This document shows, in pieces, positions 23,507 to 31,166 of a stretch of DNA of 64,000 nt. Origin of the DNA: Flavivirga sp. 57AJ16 (GTDB lineage: Bacteria > Bacteroidota > Bacteroidia > Flavobacteriales > Flavobacteriaceae); NCBI RefSeq assembly GCF_028736925.1, contig NZ_JAQZAT010000002.1:62001-126000 (forward strand). The letters are read 5' to 3'. The notes under the pieces are model-generated. The model made no database searches. It had not been told where the DNA came from and saw nothing but the letters and a program-made list of their open reading frames with translations. The position numbers were made by a program, and so were the translations under genes. The first letter of the stretch is position 1. Each line of letters starts with the position of its first letter.

Positions 23507-24023
23507 ATGAAAATAATTTCAATAGAACAGTTATGTGGTTATTATACCAATTATTATTTGAAATGAGCTATAAATAATTTGAATTATATTTTGATCAGAT
23601 AAGATAGAAAATTCAATCATAGCCTTAGTTATGGTTTTATACCCAGTCGAGCTGAGCACATGTTTTATATTGAAATATGAGCGAAATTGAAATCGAAGAT
23701 TCATGAACTCCTATTTTTAAAATGAAAGATAGTGAACTAAACAAATTATATGGGTTGTTTTGAGTAATAATTGGTATTATAATATCCCTCAGTCATTTGT
23801 AAATTCATTGTCCCACTTTGATTTGATAGATTTAATTGAACTTGAAAGGGTAAAGTACGTAGAGGTTAAAGAAATTGATAGAATAGAAAAACTTATGAGA
23901 ATTCATTACGATTTAAATGTCAATTTTGAAGGCATAGACATTATTGATAACCTGTTAAACCAAATTAATACTTTACGGGACGATATCATTAACTTAAAAA
24001 ATGAAATTGATTTTTATAAATAA
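23507..24023 (+). pseudogene. cbpM: cbpM (CbpA modulator) split by a MITE-like insertion
   Basis: The ATG at 23507 starts MKIISIEQLCGYY, then the frame enters an inserted element and stops at TGA after YTNYYLK. The rest of the gene resumes after the element as NIPQSFVNSLSHFDLIDLIE and continues to 24021-24023, ending DDIINLKNEIDFYK. Deleting 23545-23776 and one TTA copy restores a 93-residue protein with the MerR-like helix and C-terminal coiled coil of CbpM. CbpM binds the J domain of CbpA and inhibits it. The gene lies 3 bp after cbpA, as usual. A TTG at 23760 could in theory start an N-truncated product of 87 residues. I judge CbpM function lost or altered. Confidence 0.82.
23545..23776. 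mobile_element. MITE-like element, family C, copy 2, inside cbpM
   Basis: A 232-bp element from TACCAATTATTATTTGAAAT to a right end TTTTGAGTAATAATTGGTA, with TTA directly outside both ends (23542-23544, 23777-23779). The interior matches family C: CATAGCCTTAGTTATGG and CGAAGATTCATGAACTCC. A short extra piece (CCCAGTCGAGCTGAGCACATG near 23643-23663) is absent from the other copies and may be a scar of another repeat. The outer arms have diverged from copy 1 (ACCAATT against ACCAAAT), as if shaped by the insertion site. Confidence 0.8.
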
Positions 24024-24050
24024 ATTTACGCCATACGCCTCTACTAGCAA

Positions 24051-24258
24051 CGACTGTGAGTACACAAATAATGCACAAAAAAAAGATTGGACACGAATGG
24101 CACAAATTTTCACAAATTATTCAGACTATTGACAGGATATCAAGCCTATATAGTCTAGGGATTCATATTCATACTGAGTCCAATCTATACCATAAAGTAT
24201 TGGATTCGTGTGAATTTGTGCCATTCGTGTCTTTTTTAAAGATGTGTACACACGGTAG
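24051..24258. mobile_element. MITE-like element, family A, copy with 9-bp target duplication
   Basis: A 208-bp element. The left end CGACTGTGAGTACACA and the right end TGTGTACACACGGTAG are inverted repeats with few mismatches. TACTAGCAA stands directly outside both ends (24042-24050 and 24259-24267), a clean 9-bp target duplication. Inside, GACACGAATGGCACAAATT and its complement form a second inverted repeat. Nearly the same sequence occurs at 63212-63419. A 75-codon frame across it is a by-product of the repeat and not a gene. Confidence 0.82.
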
Positions 24259-24316
24259 TACTAGCAAGGAATGGCCAAACTAGTTTAGGAGTATAGAGTA
24301 GAAATATCAATACGAG

Positions 24317-26119
24317 CTATCGTCTTGAGCGTCTAGGTTTAAAAGCATTGGAATTACCAGAATCAGAACGTCTTGGTTTGGATGCCCCTTCAGAATGTCG
24401 TCTTTCGCTTCTATTGCCAGAGCTGGATTTTCTGCCATCGCGTCTGCCGCCTCCTTTTCTATCGTCGCGTCTTCTGCCTCGATTTCTGTCGTTACGTCTT
24501 CCTCCACCACGGTTTTCAGATACTTCAACATTTACAAAACGGCCTTCGTGTTTAAAGTCCGTGAAAAATGCTAATACTTTTTCTTTTAACTCATTTTCAG
24601 TATTAAAAAATGAAAAGCTATCTTTTACTTCAACTTTAAAGACGTCGTCTCTTCCAAGCTGTAGCTGTTCTTTTAAGAAGTCCTTAAGCTTCATCCAATC
24701 GAAACCATCCTTGCTGCCAACATTAATAAAGTAGCGTGTAGAATCGGAATTGCCTCCAAAATCACGACCACTATCACGATCACGACTGCCATCATAAGAA
24801 ACATTTAGATTTTTAGCTTTTTGATAATAGTTATAGAAGCGTGTAAACTCTACAGAGAAGAACTTTTTGATCAGTTCATCTTTATCTGTATCTTCAAACA
24901 ATTCGTTAATATTTGATAAATGTTTATCAATTTCGTGATTAACTTCGGTGTTATGTATTTTATTAGCAAGAGACATTAACTGTACTTCGCAAATCTCTGC
25001 TCCATCAGGAATATCCTTTTTCTCAAACTGACGTTTAATAATGCGCTCAATACTTTTTATTTTACGTACTTCACTTTTCGAAACGATCACCATAGAAACT
25101 CCTGTTTTCCCGGCACGTCCAGTTCTACCAGAACGGTGGGTATATGTTTCAATTTCATCTGGTAATTGGTAGTTTATTACATGGGTAATATCGTCTACAT
25201 CAATACCACGAGCAGCAACATCTGTAGCTACCAGTGTTTGTATCTGTTTATTTCGAAACGATTTCATCACTAGATCACGTTGGTTCTGACTTAAATCACC
25301 GTGCAATGCACCGGCACTATACCCATCTTCAATAAGTTGTTCGGCTACTTTCTGTGTATCTCGTTTGGTTCTACAGAATACTACCGAGAAAATATCAGGA
25401 TTTGCATCCGATAGGCGTTTTAAAGCCTGGTAACGATCTCTGGCATTTACTAAATAGTATTCGTGTGATACATTACTTGTACTTTCATTTTTATTTCCTA
25501 CAGTAATTTCCTGGGGATTGTTCATAAAGTTTTTAGCAATGGATGCCACTTCTCTTGGCATTGTTGCAGAAAACAACCAAGTATTTTTATCTTCGGGCGT
25601 ATGCGAAAGTATATCGGTAATATCCTCTTTAAAGCCCATATTCAACATCTCATCGGCTTCATCTAAGACAGAATATTGAATTTTAGAAATGTCGACCATG
25701 CGTCTGCTAATCATATCCTTCATACGACCTGGAGTGGCCACAATAATTTGTGCGCCTCTTTTCACCTCTCTGGCTTGATCTGTAATACTGGATCCACCAT
25801 AAATAGCAACGACGTTAAGGCCTTTACAGTACTTGCCGTACTGTTTCATTTCATTGGTAATCTGTAAACAAAGTTCTCTTGTAGGCGATAAAATTAAGCC
25901 TTGTGTTGTTCTACTGCCAACATCAATTTTTTCAAGCATTGGAAAACCGAAAGCTGCTGTTTTACCAGTTCCCGTTTGGGCCAATGCAACCAAATCTGTT
26001 TCAGACTCTAATAAAATAGGGATGGCTTTTTCTTGTACTTCACTTGGTTTAATAAAACCTAAATCTGTAATAGCGTGTAATAGGTCATCATTAAGACCCA
26101 ATTCTTGGAATGTGCTCAT
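24317..26119 (-). CDS. DEAD-box ATP-dependent RNA helicase with DbpA-type RNA-binding domain
   Basis: A 600-residue helicase. Motif I is AQTGTGKTAAF near residues 42-52, then PTRELC, TPGRM, the DEAD box in VLDEADEML near 150, SAT near 185, and HRSGRTGRAG near 330. A DbpA/CsdA-type RNA-binding domain follows at about residues 440-520 (RYFINVGSKDGFDWMKLKDF, VNVEVSENRGGGRR). The C-terminal 80 residues are Arg/Gly/Ser-rich, typical of RNA-annealing tails in cold-adapted helicases. It probably helps ribosome assembly or mRNA unwinding at low temperature. The ATG at 26119 gives the canonical start. The long upstream gap suggests a regulated 5' UTR. Confidence 0.93.
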   Translation of the reverse strand: MSTFQELGLNDDLLHAITDLGFIKPSEVQEKAIPILLESETDLVALAQTGTGKTAAFGFPMLEKIDVGSRTTQGLILSPTRELCLQITNEMKQYGKYCKGLNVVAIYGGSSITDQAREVKRGAQIIVATPGRMKDMISRRMVDISKIQYSVLDEADEMLNMGFKEDITDILSHTPEDKNTWLFSATMPREVASIAKNFMNNPQEITVGNKNESTSNVSHEYYLVNARDRYQALKRLSDANPDIFSVVFCRTKRDTQKVAEQLIEDGYSAGALHGDLSQNQRDLVMKSFRNKQIQTLVATDVAARGIDVDDITHVINYQLPDEIETYTHRSGRTGRAGKTGVSMVIVSKSEVRKIKSIERIIKRQFEKKDIPDGAEICEVQLMSLANKIHNTEVNHEIDKHLSNINELFEDTDKDELIKKFFSVEFTRFYNYYQKAKNLNVSYDGSRDRDSGRDFGGNSDSTRYFINVGSKDGFDWMKLKDFLKEQLQLGRDDVFKVEVKDSFSFFNTENELKEKVLAFFTDFKHEGRFVNVEVSENRGGGRRNDRNRGRRRDDRKGGGRRDGRKSSSGNRSERRHSEGASKPRRSDSGNSNAFKPRRSRR

Positions 26120-26248
26120 TCTTGTATTATGTATGCGATTATGTTATGTAGTGTTACATAAAGAAGCGAATCGACATACTTAACCTTAAACTTCTAGTAA
26201 CACATCCTCTCTCTGAGGAATTTAACTCATTTTCTGAGTTTCAAGCGG

Positions 26249-26280
26249 CAAAGATACACTAATATTTGTTATTCCCTCAA
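26249..26280 (-). promoter_or_regulatory. Promoter of the DEAD-box helicase gene
   Basis: On the minus strand TATCTTTG (26249-26256) matches the -7 box TAnnTTTG, with TTG at 26278-26280, 21 bp upstream. The transcript would carry a 5' UTR of about 125 nt with two small hairpins (CCTC/GAGG and ACTCA/TGAGT near 26204-26240), as often seen in cold-shock mRNAs. Confidence 0.6.
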
Positions 26281-26307
26281 AAGAGAGCATCTTTTTAAAT
26301 TTTGACT

Positions 26308-26332
26308 TGTCATTCCTGCGAAGGCAGGAATC
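26308..26332. repeat. Solo copy of the GIY-YIG-associated palindromic repeat
   Basis: TGTCATTCCTGCGAAGGCAG followed by GAATC: the same repeat as 597-624 with one base changed in the loop, no nuclease gene nearby. The rest of the gap 26120-26485 holds the helicase promoter and no gene. Confidence 0.75.
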
Positions 26333-26485
26333 TCGTAAATGGAAGTTCTAATGATGATTTTATGTACTTGAATAATACTCTTGTGCTATTGTGTTTATCG
26401 CATGGGTGAGCCGCAATATAGAGATAAATAAAATCAGATTTTAAAGCAAGGGTTCTTTAGGCAAACCGATAGCACATTACTAAGT

Positions 26486-27718
26486 TTACTTCCTTAAATT
26501 CCTAATCCGTTCCAATAAAGTAGGATGCGAATAATGCATAAATACATAAGCGGGATGCGGTGTTAAATTGCTCAAACTATTTTTGGAAAGTTTCTTAAGC
26601 GATGTAATTAAAGGTTCGCCTTTGTATGTGCTTTTGGCATAGTCATCTGCTTGGTATTCAAATTTTCTGGAAAATACATTCATGATTAAACCAGTAATTT
26701 CAGAAATAGGTGAGTATAATAATCCAAAAGCAATGAGCCCGATGTGGAAACTAGGTATTTCTACGCCTAAAGCATTTGATAATAAAGGATTTGAAATGAA
26801 AAGGGACAGAATAAAAAGTGTTAATCCTGTTAATAAAATGGAAGCAAACAAATTAAAAATAATATGTTTCTTTTTATAATGGCCAACTTCGTGTGCCAGT
26901 ACAGCTACTATTTCTTCCTCGTCTAGATCATTAATTAAAGTGTCGTAGAGTGTCACACGTTTTTCATTACCAAACCCAGAAAAATAAGCATTGGCTTTGG
27001 TGCTACGTTTAGAGCCATCTATCACGAATATTTTATCAAGCTTAAAACCAACGGTTTGTGCGTATTCAGAAATTTTATCCCGTAAGCTTCCACCTTCCAA
27101 GGGCGTTTGTTTATTAAACAAAGGCACGATAAGTTTTGAGTAAAACATATTCATAAACAAAGTAAACACTGCAACCAAACCCCAGGCATACAGCCAAAAA
27201 TGACTTCCGGTAACTTGATAGAACCAAATAATAAGCGCCAAAATACCGCCACCAACAATGATCATCATTAACCAACCTTTAATTTTATCCAGAATGAATG
27301 TTTTGATGGTTGTTTTGTTAAACCCGAATTTTTCTTCAATGACAAAGGTGCTGTAATAAGAGAATGGCGTAGAGACAAGATCGCTACCAACCATAATAAT
27401 ACCAAAGAAAATAAGTGCAATAATAATGGGATGGTCGCTGTAGCTCCTTGCTATATTGTCTACAAACTCAAAACCATCCAAAAGTAAAAAAACTAATGTT
27501 AAAAGAAGGGAGAATGTTGAAGTCAAAACCCCAAATTTATAATTAGTTGCTTTGTAGTTTTGTGATTTTTTATATTCGGTATCATCATAAACATCCTGTA
27601 AATCTTCGGGAAGCGCATCGTTATAATGCTTTGCGTTTAAAGCATCTAGGATTTTATCGACTAAGAAGTTGATAATCAATATAGCGATGATGATGTAAAA
27701 TAAAGTTGTTGATGTCAT
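26486..27718 (-). CDS. M48 family metallopeptidase, Ste24/CAAX-protease type
   Basis: A 410-residue multi-span membrane protease. The zinc site is VAVLAHEVGHYKKKH near residue 278, giving HExxH, and the third ligand lies in KFEYQADDYAKST near residue 355. At least six hydrophobic segments surround it (for example SLLLTLVFLLLDGF, GWLMMIIVGGGILALIIWFY, ILLTGLTLFILSLFI), as in Ste24p. In bacteria this group degrades or processes membrane proteins; prenylated substrates are not expected. Domain order and length match the family. Stand-alone gene. Confidence 0.92.
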   Translation of the reverse strand: MTSTTLFYIIIAILIINFLVDKILDALNAKHYNDALPEDLQDVYDDTEYKKSQNYKATNYKFGVLTSTFSLLLTLVFLLLDGFEFVDNIARSYSDHPIIIALIFFGIIMVGSDLVSTPFSYYSTFVIEEKFGFNKTTIKTFILDKIKGWLMMIIVGGGILALIIWFYQVTGSHFWLYAWGLVAVFTLFMNMFYSKLIVPLFNKQTPLEGGSLRDKISEYAQTVGFKLDKIFVIDGSKRSTKANAYFSGFGNEKRVTLYDTLINDLDEEEIVAVLAHEVGHYKKKHIIFNLFASILLTGLTLFILSLFISNPLLSNALGVEIPSFHIGLIAFGLLYSPISEITGLIMNVFSRKFEYQADDYAKSTYKGEPLITSLKKLSKNSLSNLTPHPAYVFMHYSHPTLLERIRNLRK

Positions 27719-27832
27719 ATAATTATATTATTGTCATTGCGAGGCGCTTATTTGAGCAACGTGGCAACCTGTTTATTGATAACTTTTTTTAAAGATTGCC
27801 GAACGCCATGCATTACGTTCGCAAATAGCGTT

Positions 27833-28627
27833 TTATAAAAAACCTCGTTGTCTTTTGGCCTCAAAAATAAGAATTCCAGCGGCAACGGACACATTCATAG
27901 AGTCTATTTCACCTTGCATGGGGATAATAATGTTTTGAGTCGAACTTTTAAGCCATTCATTACTCAGTCCAGTTGCTTCGGTACCGACAATAATAGCTGT
28001 AGATTTGTTAAAATCTTGTGTGTCGTAATTTACAGATGCTTGCAAGGCGGCACAGTAGATATTGATGTTCTTTTCTTTTAAAAAATCAATAATTTCGGAC
28101 GTGCTACCCGTAGCCATTTGATTAGTAAACACACAACCCACACTAGAACGAATAATATTGGGGTTGTAAAAATCTGTTTTTGGGTTTGCAATAATAACGG
28201 CATCTACATGAGCAGCATCGGCAGTTCTTAAAATAGCACCAATATTACCGGGCTTTTCTGGAGCCTCCGCAACTAAAACCAGAGGGTGTTTTGTTTTGAA
28301 TTTTAAATTAGTTATGTCGTGATTTTTGCTTTTTGCAACGGCTAAAATACCTTCGGTTGTCTCACGATAGGCCAGTTTTTGGTATACCTCTTTTGATACT
28401 TCAATTCGGTTTATTTGTTGATTTGTTAATTCGTTTAGCTGTTCTACAGAAAATAAATCCGGATAAAATATAATGGTTTCTACTTCATAATCGCCTTTTA
28501 GGGCTAATGAGATTTCCCGGACGCCTTCAATTAAAAACAAGCCTGTTTTTCTACGTTCACGTGACTTATCCTTTAAATGGGTAAGTTGTTTTATGTATGA
28601 GTTTTGAATACTTGTTATTTCCTTCAT
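27833..28627 (-). CDS. SPOUT RNA 2'-O-methyltransferase (RlmB/TsnR-like)
   Basis: A 264-residue enzyme with an N-terminal L30e-like substrate-binding region (ITSIQNSYIKQLTHLKDKSRERRKTGLFLIEG, residues about 4-95) and a C-terminal knot domain. Motif 1 is APEKPGNIGAILRTADAAHV, motif 2 is IIVGTEATGLSNEWL and motif 3 is IPMQGEIDSMNVSVAAGIL. The start at 28627 is preferred, since MKEITSIQN is the common beginning and the longer version to 28684 adds a hydrophobic non-family leader. It methylates a ribose in rRNA or tRNA; the exact site cannot be read from sequence. A second, shorter family member is trmH at 18754. Confidence 0.9.
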   Translation of the reverse strand: MKEITSIQNSYIKQLTHLKDKSRERRKTGLFLIEGVREISLALKGDYEVETIIFYPDLFSVEQLNELTNQQINRIEVSKEVYQKLAYRETTEGILAVAKSKNHDITNLKFKTKHPLVLVAEAPEKPGNIGAILRTADAAHVDAVIIANPKTDFYNPNIIRSSVGCVFTNQMATGSTSEIIDFLKEKNINIYCAALQASVNYDTQDFNKSTAIIVGTEATGLSNEWLKSSTQNIIIPMQGEIDSMNVSVAAGILIFEAKRQRGFL

Positions 28628-28708
28628 AAAAATAAAAACAAAAGTAATTGTTTTTGTGTAATTTATATTGAATAACTTCGTCAAAGCAATAAAATCAGAA
28701 AAACTTAA

Positions 28709-29500
28709 ATGAAAAATATACTTTTTTTAGCAACTATCATTTTACTTGTTTCCTGTAAGAACAAAGCAAAAGAAGCTGTAAGCTATTCCAAAGAAAACAT
28801 AAATGTTACTACAAGTGCCTACCCAGAAAAAATATCAAGAGTATTTAAAGCGCATGGCGGTATAGATGCGTGGAACACTATGCAATCTTTAACGTTTACG
28901 ATGGTAAAGCCAAACGGAGAGGAAGTGACAACAACCGATTTAAAAAGTAGAAAGTCACTTATTGAAATGCCAAAGCATACTATAGGTTTTAATGGTAAGG
29001 ATATTTGGTTACATGCTAAGGATACAACGGCCTATAAAGGCAATGCCAAGTTTTACTATAATTTAATGTTCTACTTTTACGCGATGCCTTTTGTATTGGC
29101 AGATGATGGTATTATTTATAAAGAAGCAGAACCTTTGGAATTTGAAGGCAAATCATATCCCGGTATTAAGATTTCTTATGAAAGTGGGGTAGGGGAATCT
29201 CCAGAAGATGAGTATGTTTTGTACTATGATCCTGAAACCAATCAAATGGCATGGTTAAGTTATACGGTGACTTATTTTTCAAAAGAAAAAAGTAAAAAGT
29301 TTAAATTTATAAAATATAGCGATTGGCAAACCGTGGAAGGTCTGTTGTTACCTAAAACTTTAACTTGGTATCATTACGAAAATAATTTACCAACCACAAG
29401 GCATGATGATGATGTGACATTTATGAATATCAAGCTCTCAAGAGAGAAACCTGCCCCTATTTTATTTGAAATGCCAGAAGGTGCCAAAATAATTGAATAG
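28709..29500 (+). CDS. DUF6503-type lipoprotein
   Basis: A 263-residue protein with a lipobox (ATIILLVSCKNKA, Cys near residue 16). The mature part begins with KISRVFKAHGGIDAWNTMQSL, the conserved start of the DUF6503 group common in Bacteroidota, and continues with beta-strand-rich sequence typical of an LolA/LolB-like fold (MVKPNGEEVTTTDLKSRKSL, DEYVLYYDPETNQMAWLSY). It may bind lipids or act in outer-membrane traffic, which is inference. Divergent from the methyltransferase gene and convergent with the amidohydrolase, with a family B element between. Confidence 0.78.
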   Translation: MKNILFLATIILLVSCKNKAKEAVSYSKENINVTTSAYPEKISRVFKAHGGIDAWNTMQSLTFTMVKPNGEEVTTTDLKSRKSLIEMPKHTIGFNGKDIWLHAKDTTAYKGNAKFYYNLMFYFYAMPFVLADDGIIYKEAEPLEFEGKSYPGIKISYESGVGESPEDEYVLYYDPETNQMAWLSYTVTYFSKEKSKKFKFIKYSDWQTVEGLLLPKTLTWYHYENNLPTTRHDDDVTFMNIKLSREKPAPILFEMPEGAKIIE

Positions 29501-29528
29501 CGTAAGCATAATGTTTATTGTAAAATAA

Positions 29529-29734
29529 AAAGAGGGTGTCTAAAAAGTCTTTGATTTCCCTTGTCTGGTTGAGTACTTCGATAAACTCAGCACAGGCTCT
29601 GTCGAAACCTATTATTGATTATCAGTGATTTAAAACATTTCGACTTTAGTTTATGCTGAGCGCCCGCCTGCCGGACGAGCAGGGAGCCGAAGTACTCAAT
29701 GTGACATTACCTTTACTTTTTAGACACCCTCTTT
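29529..29734. mobile_element. MITE-like element, family B, copy 2
   Basis: Perfect 20-bp terminal inverted repeats, AAAGAGGGTGTCTAAAAAGT at the left and its complement at the right. The 206-bp interior is nearly the same as 22353-22564, with the inner GAGTACTTCG/CGAAGTACTC pair. It lies between two convergent genes and ends 4 bp before the amidohydrolase stop, so it may also serve as a bidirectional terminator. Confidence 0.8.
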
Positions 29735-29738
29735 GTTA

Positions 29739-31043
29739 TTATGGGTGCTTATATTTTTCAGAATACCGTTTCCAGAGCTCAGTTTGGTGGGTTTCTAAAC
29801 TTATTTCCCGTCCATCTATAAAGGCATGGGTTAGTTTATTGGTTCGCATATCCATGGCATCACCTTCGCTAATAAACAGCGTAGCACTCTTGCCCTTTTC
29901 TAAACTACCATATAAATGATCTATTCCTAAGATTTTAGCAGGGTTTAGGGTGATTAATTGCAGGGCTTGTTCTTTTGTTAAACCATGAGTGACAGTAGTT
30001 CCGGCATAAAAAGGAAGATTTCTGGTGTTCATACGTTCCATTTGTCCACTGGTTTCTAAGGCAACCAATACGTCTTGATCTACTAATAGCTTTGCCGTTT
30101 TGTAGGGCAAATCGTAATCGTCGTCCTCGTTGTTTGGTGTAGAATGTACGCGTTGTAATATGACGGGAACCTCATTTTTGTTTAATAGATCTGCGACTTT
30201 GTATGCTTCGCGACCGCCAACAACAATCATATTTTTTATATTGTTTTGCTCAGCAAAATTCATGGCATCTATGATCCCTTTTTCGTCATTAACATGTATG
30301 TATAATTTTTTTGCCCCATCAAAAATACCTTGCACCGCTTCAAATGGTAAATGTATTTTAGTCTTATTGCCACTATTATAAGCTTTACATTCATTAAAAT
30401 AATCTTTTAATTGGCGTATCTGTTTGTTGTAATTTTTATTAGGCTGCAAACCAGCTTCACCTAGCCAATGGTTCCCTCTGGAAAAACTACCAGGCCAGTT
30501 TAAGTGTAGGCCTTCATCTGTTTTTATAACAGCATCTTCCCAGTTCCACGCATCAAATTGTACGACAGATGAAGTCCCGGAAAGGCGTCCGCCTCTTGGA
30601 GTTATTTGGCCTAACAGGACACCATTTGGCCGCATGGTTTCAATAACCTTCGATTCAGCATTGTAGGCAATTAAACTTCTTATGTGTGGATTTAACGATC
30701 CCATTTCGGCATTATCATCCGAAGCTTTTACGGCATCGATTTCTATTAAGCCCAAAGTTGAATTGGGAACTATAAAACCTGGATAGATATGCTTTCCCTT
30801 GGCATTAATGGTTTCAATGGCATTCAGATCTATTATGGATTTCTCAGCATCACCAATTAAATCTATTTTTCCGTTTTTAATAACTATAATGCTATTTTTA
30901 ATTATAGTGCCATTACCAATATGGGCCGTAGCACCAATAATAGCAATATCGTTAGTTTGCTTTGGCGCGGGTGTTTGTTGTGCCGTAATAATAGAGGCAC
31001 ATAACATGATAATTAGTAAGAACGCTGTTTTTAAATTTTTCAT
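29739..31043 (-). CDS. Amidohydrolase-family protein, second of a pair, with a degenerate metal site
   Basis: A 434-residue secreted protein. The start at 31043 gives a clean signal peptide (MKNLKTAFLLIIMLCASII, cut near TAQQ); a longer frame to 31127 is not supported. It has the composite beta domain of amidohydrolases (IIKNSIIVIKNGKIDLIGDA) and the C-terminal ITLNPAKILGIDHLYGSLEKG. The usual HxH after the first strand is replaced by YPGFIVPNSTLG, so the catalytic metal site looks incomplete. It follows the large amidohydrolase by about 120 bp on the same strand. The two may work as a heteromer, with this one partly structural. Confidence 0.85.
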   Translation of the reverse strand: MKNLKTAFLLIIMLCASIITAQQTPAPKQTNDIAIIGATAHIGNGTIIKNSIIVIKNGKIDLIGDAEKSIIDLNAIETINAKGKHIYPGFIVPNSTLGLIEIDAVKASDDNAEMGSLNPHIRSLIAYNAESKVIETMRPNGVLLGQITPRGGRLSGTSSVVQFDAWNWEDAVIKTDEGLHLNWPGSFSRGNHWLGEAGLQPNKNYNKQIRQLKDYFNECKAYNSGNKTKIHLPFEAVQGIFDGAKKLYIHVNDEKGIIDAMNFAEQNNIKNMIVVGGREAYKVADLLNKNEVPVILQRVHSTPNNEDDDYDLPYKTAKLLVDQDVLVALETSGQMERMNTRNLPFYAGTTVTHGLTKEQALQLITLNPAKILGIDHLYGSLEKGKSATLFISEGDAMDMRTNKLTHAFIDGREISLETHQTELWKRYSEKYKHP

Positions 31044-31103
31044 CTGTATTATTTTTTTCGCCACAAATACACGAATATTTATTTTTAAACTATCTAGAAT
31101 TAA

Positions 31104-31166
31104 GACTCTCAACTGAACACTGAACACTGTTCACTGAATACTGCCCACTGAATACTGAACACTAAA
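31104..31166. repeat. Heptanucleotide-period repeat between the amidohydrolase genes
   Basis: Reads GACTCTC, AACTGAA, CACTGAA, CACTGTT, CACTGAA, TACTGCC, CACTGAA, TACTGAA, CACTAAA: nine units in strict 7-bp phase. The last unit overlaps the TAG stop of the 31162-34137 gene. Confidence 0.85.

Noticed and set aside
24056-24283. 75-codon frame and its twin at 63217-63438
   Set aside because: Both run through family A repeat copies including their inverted ends; similarity is due to the repeat, not to a protein.
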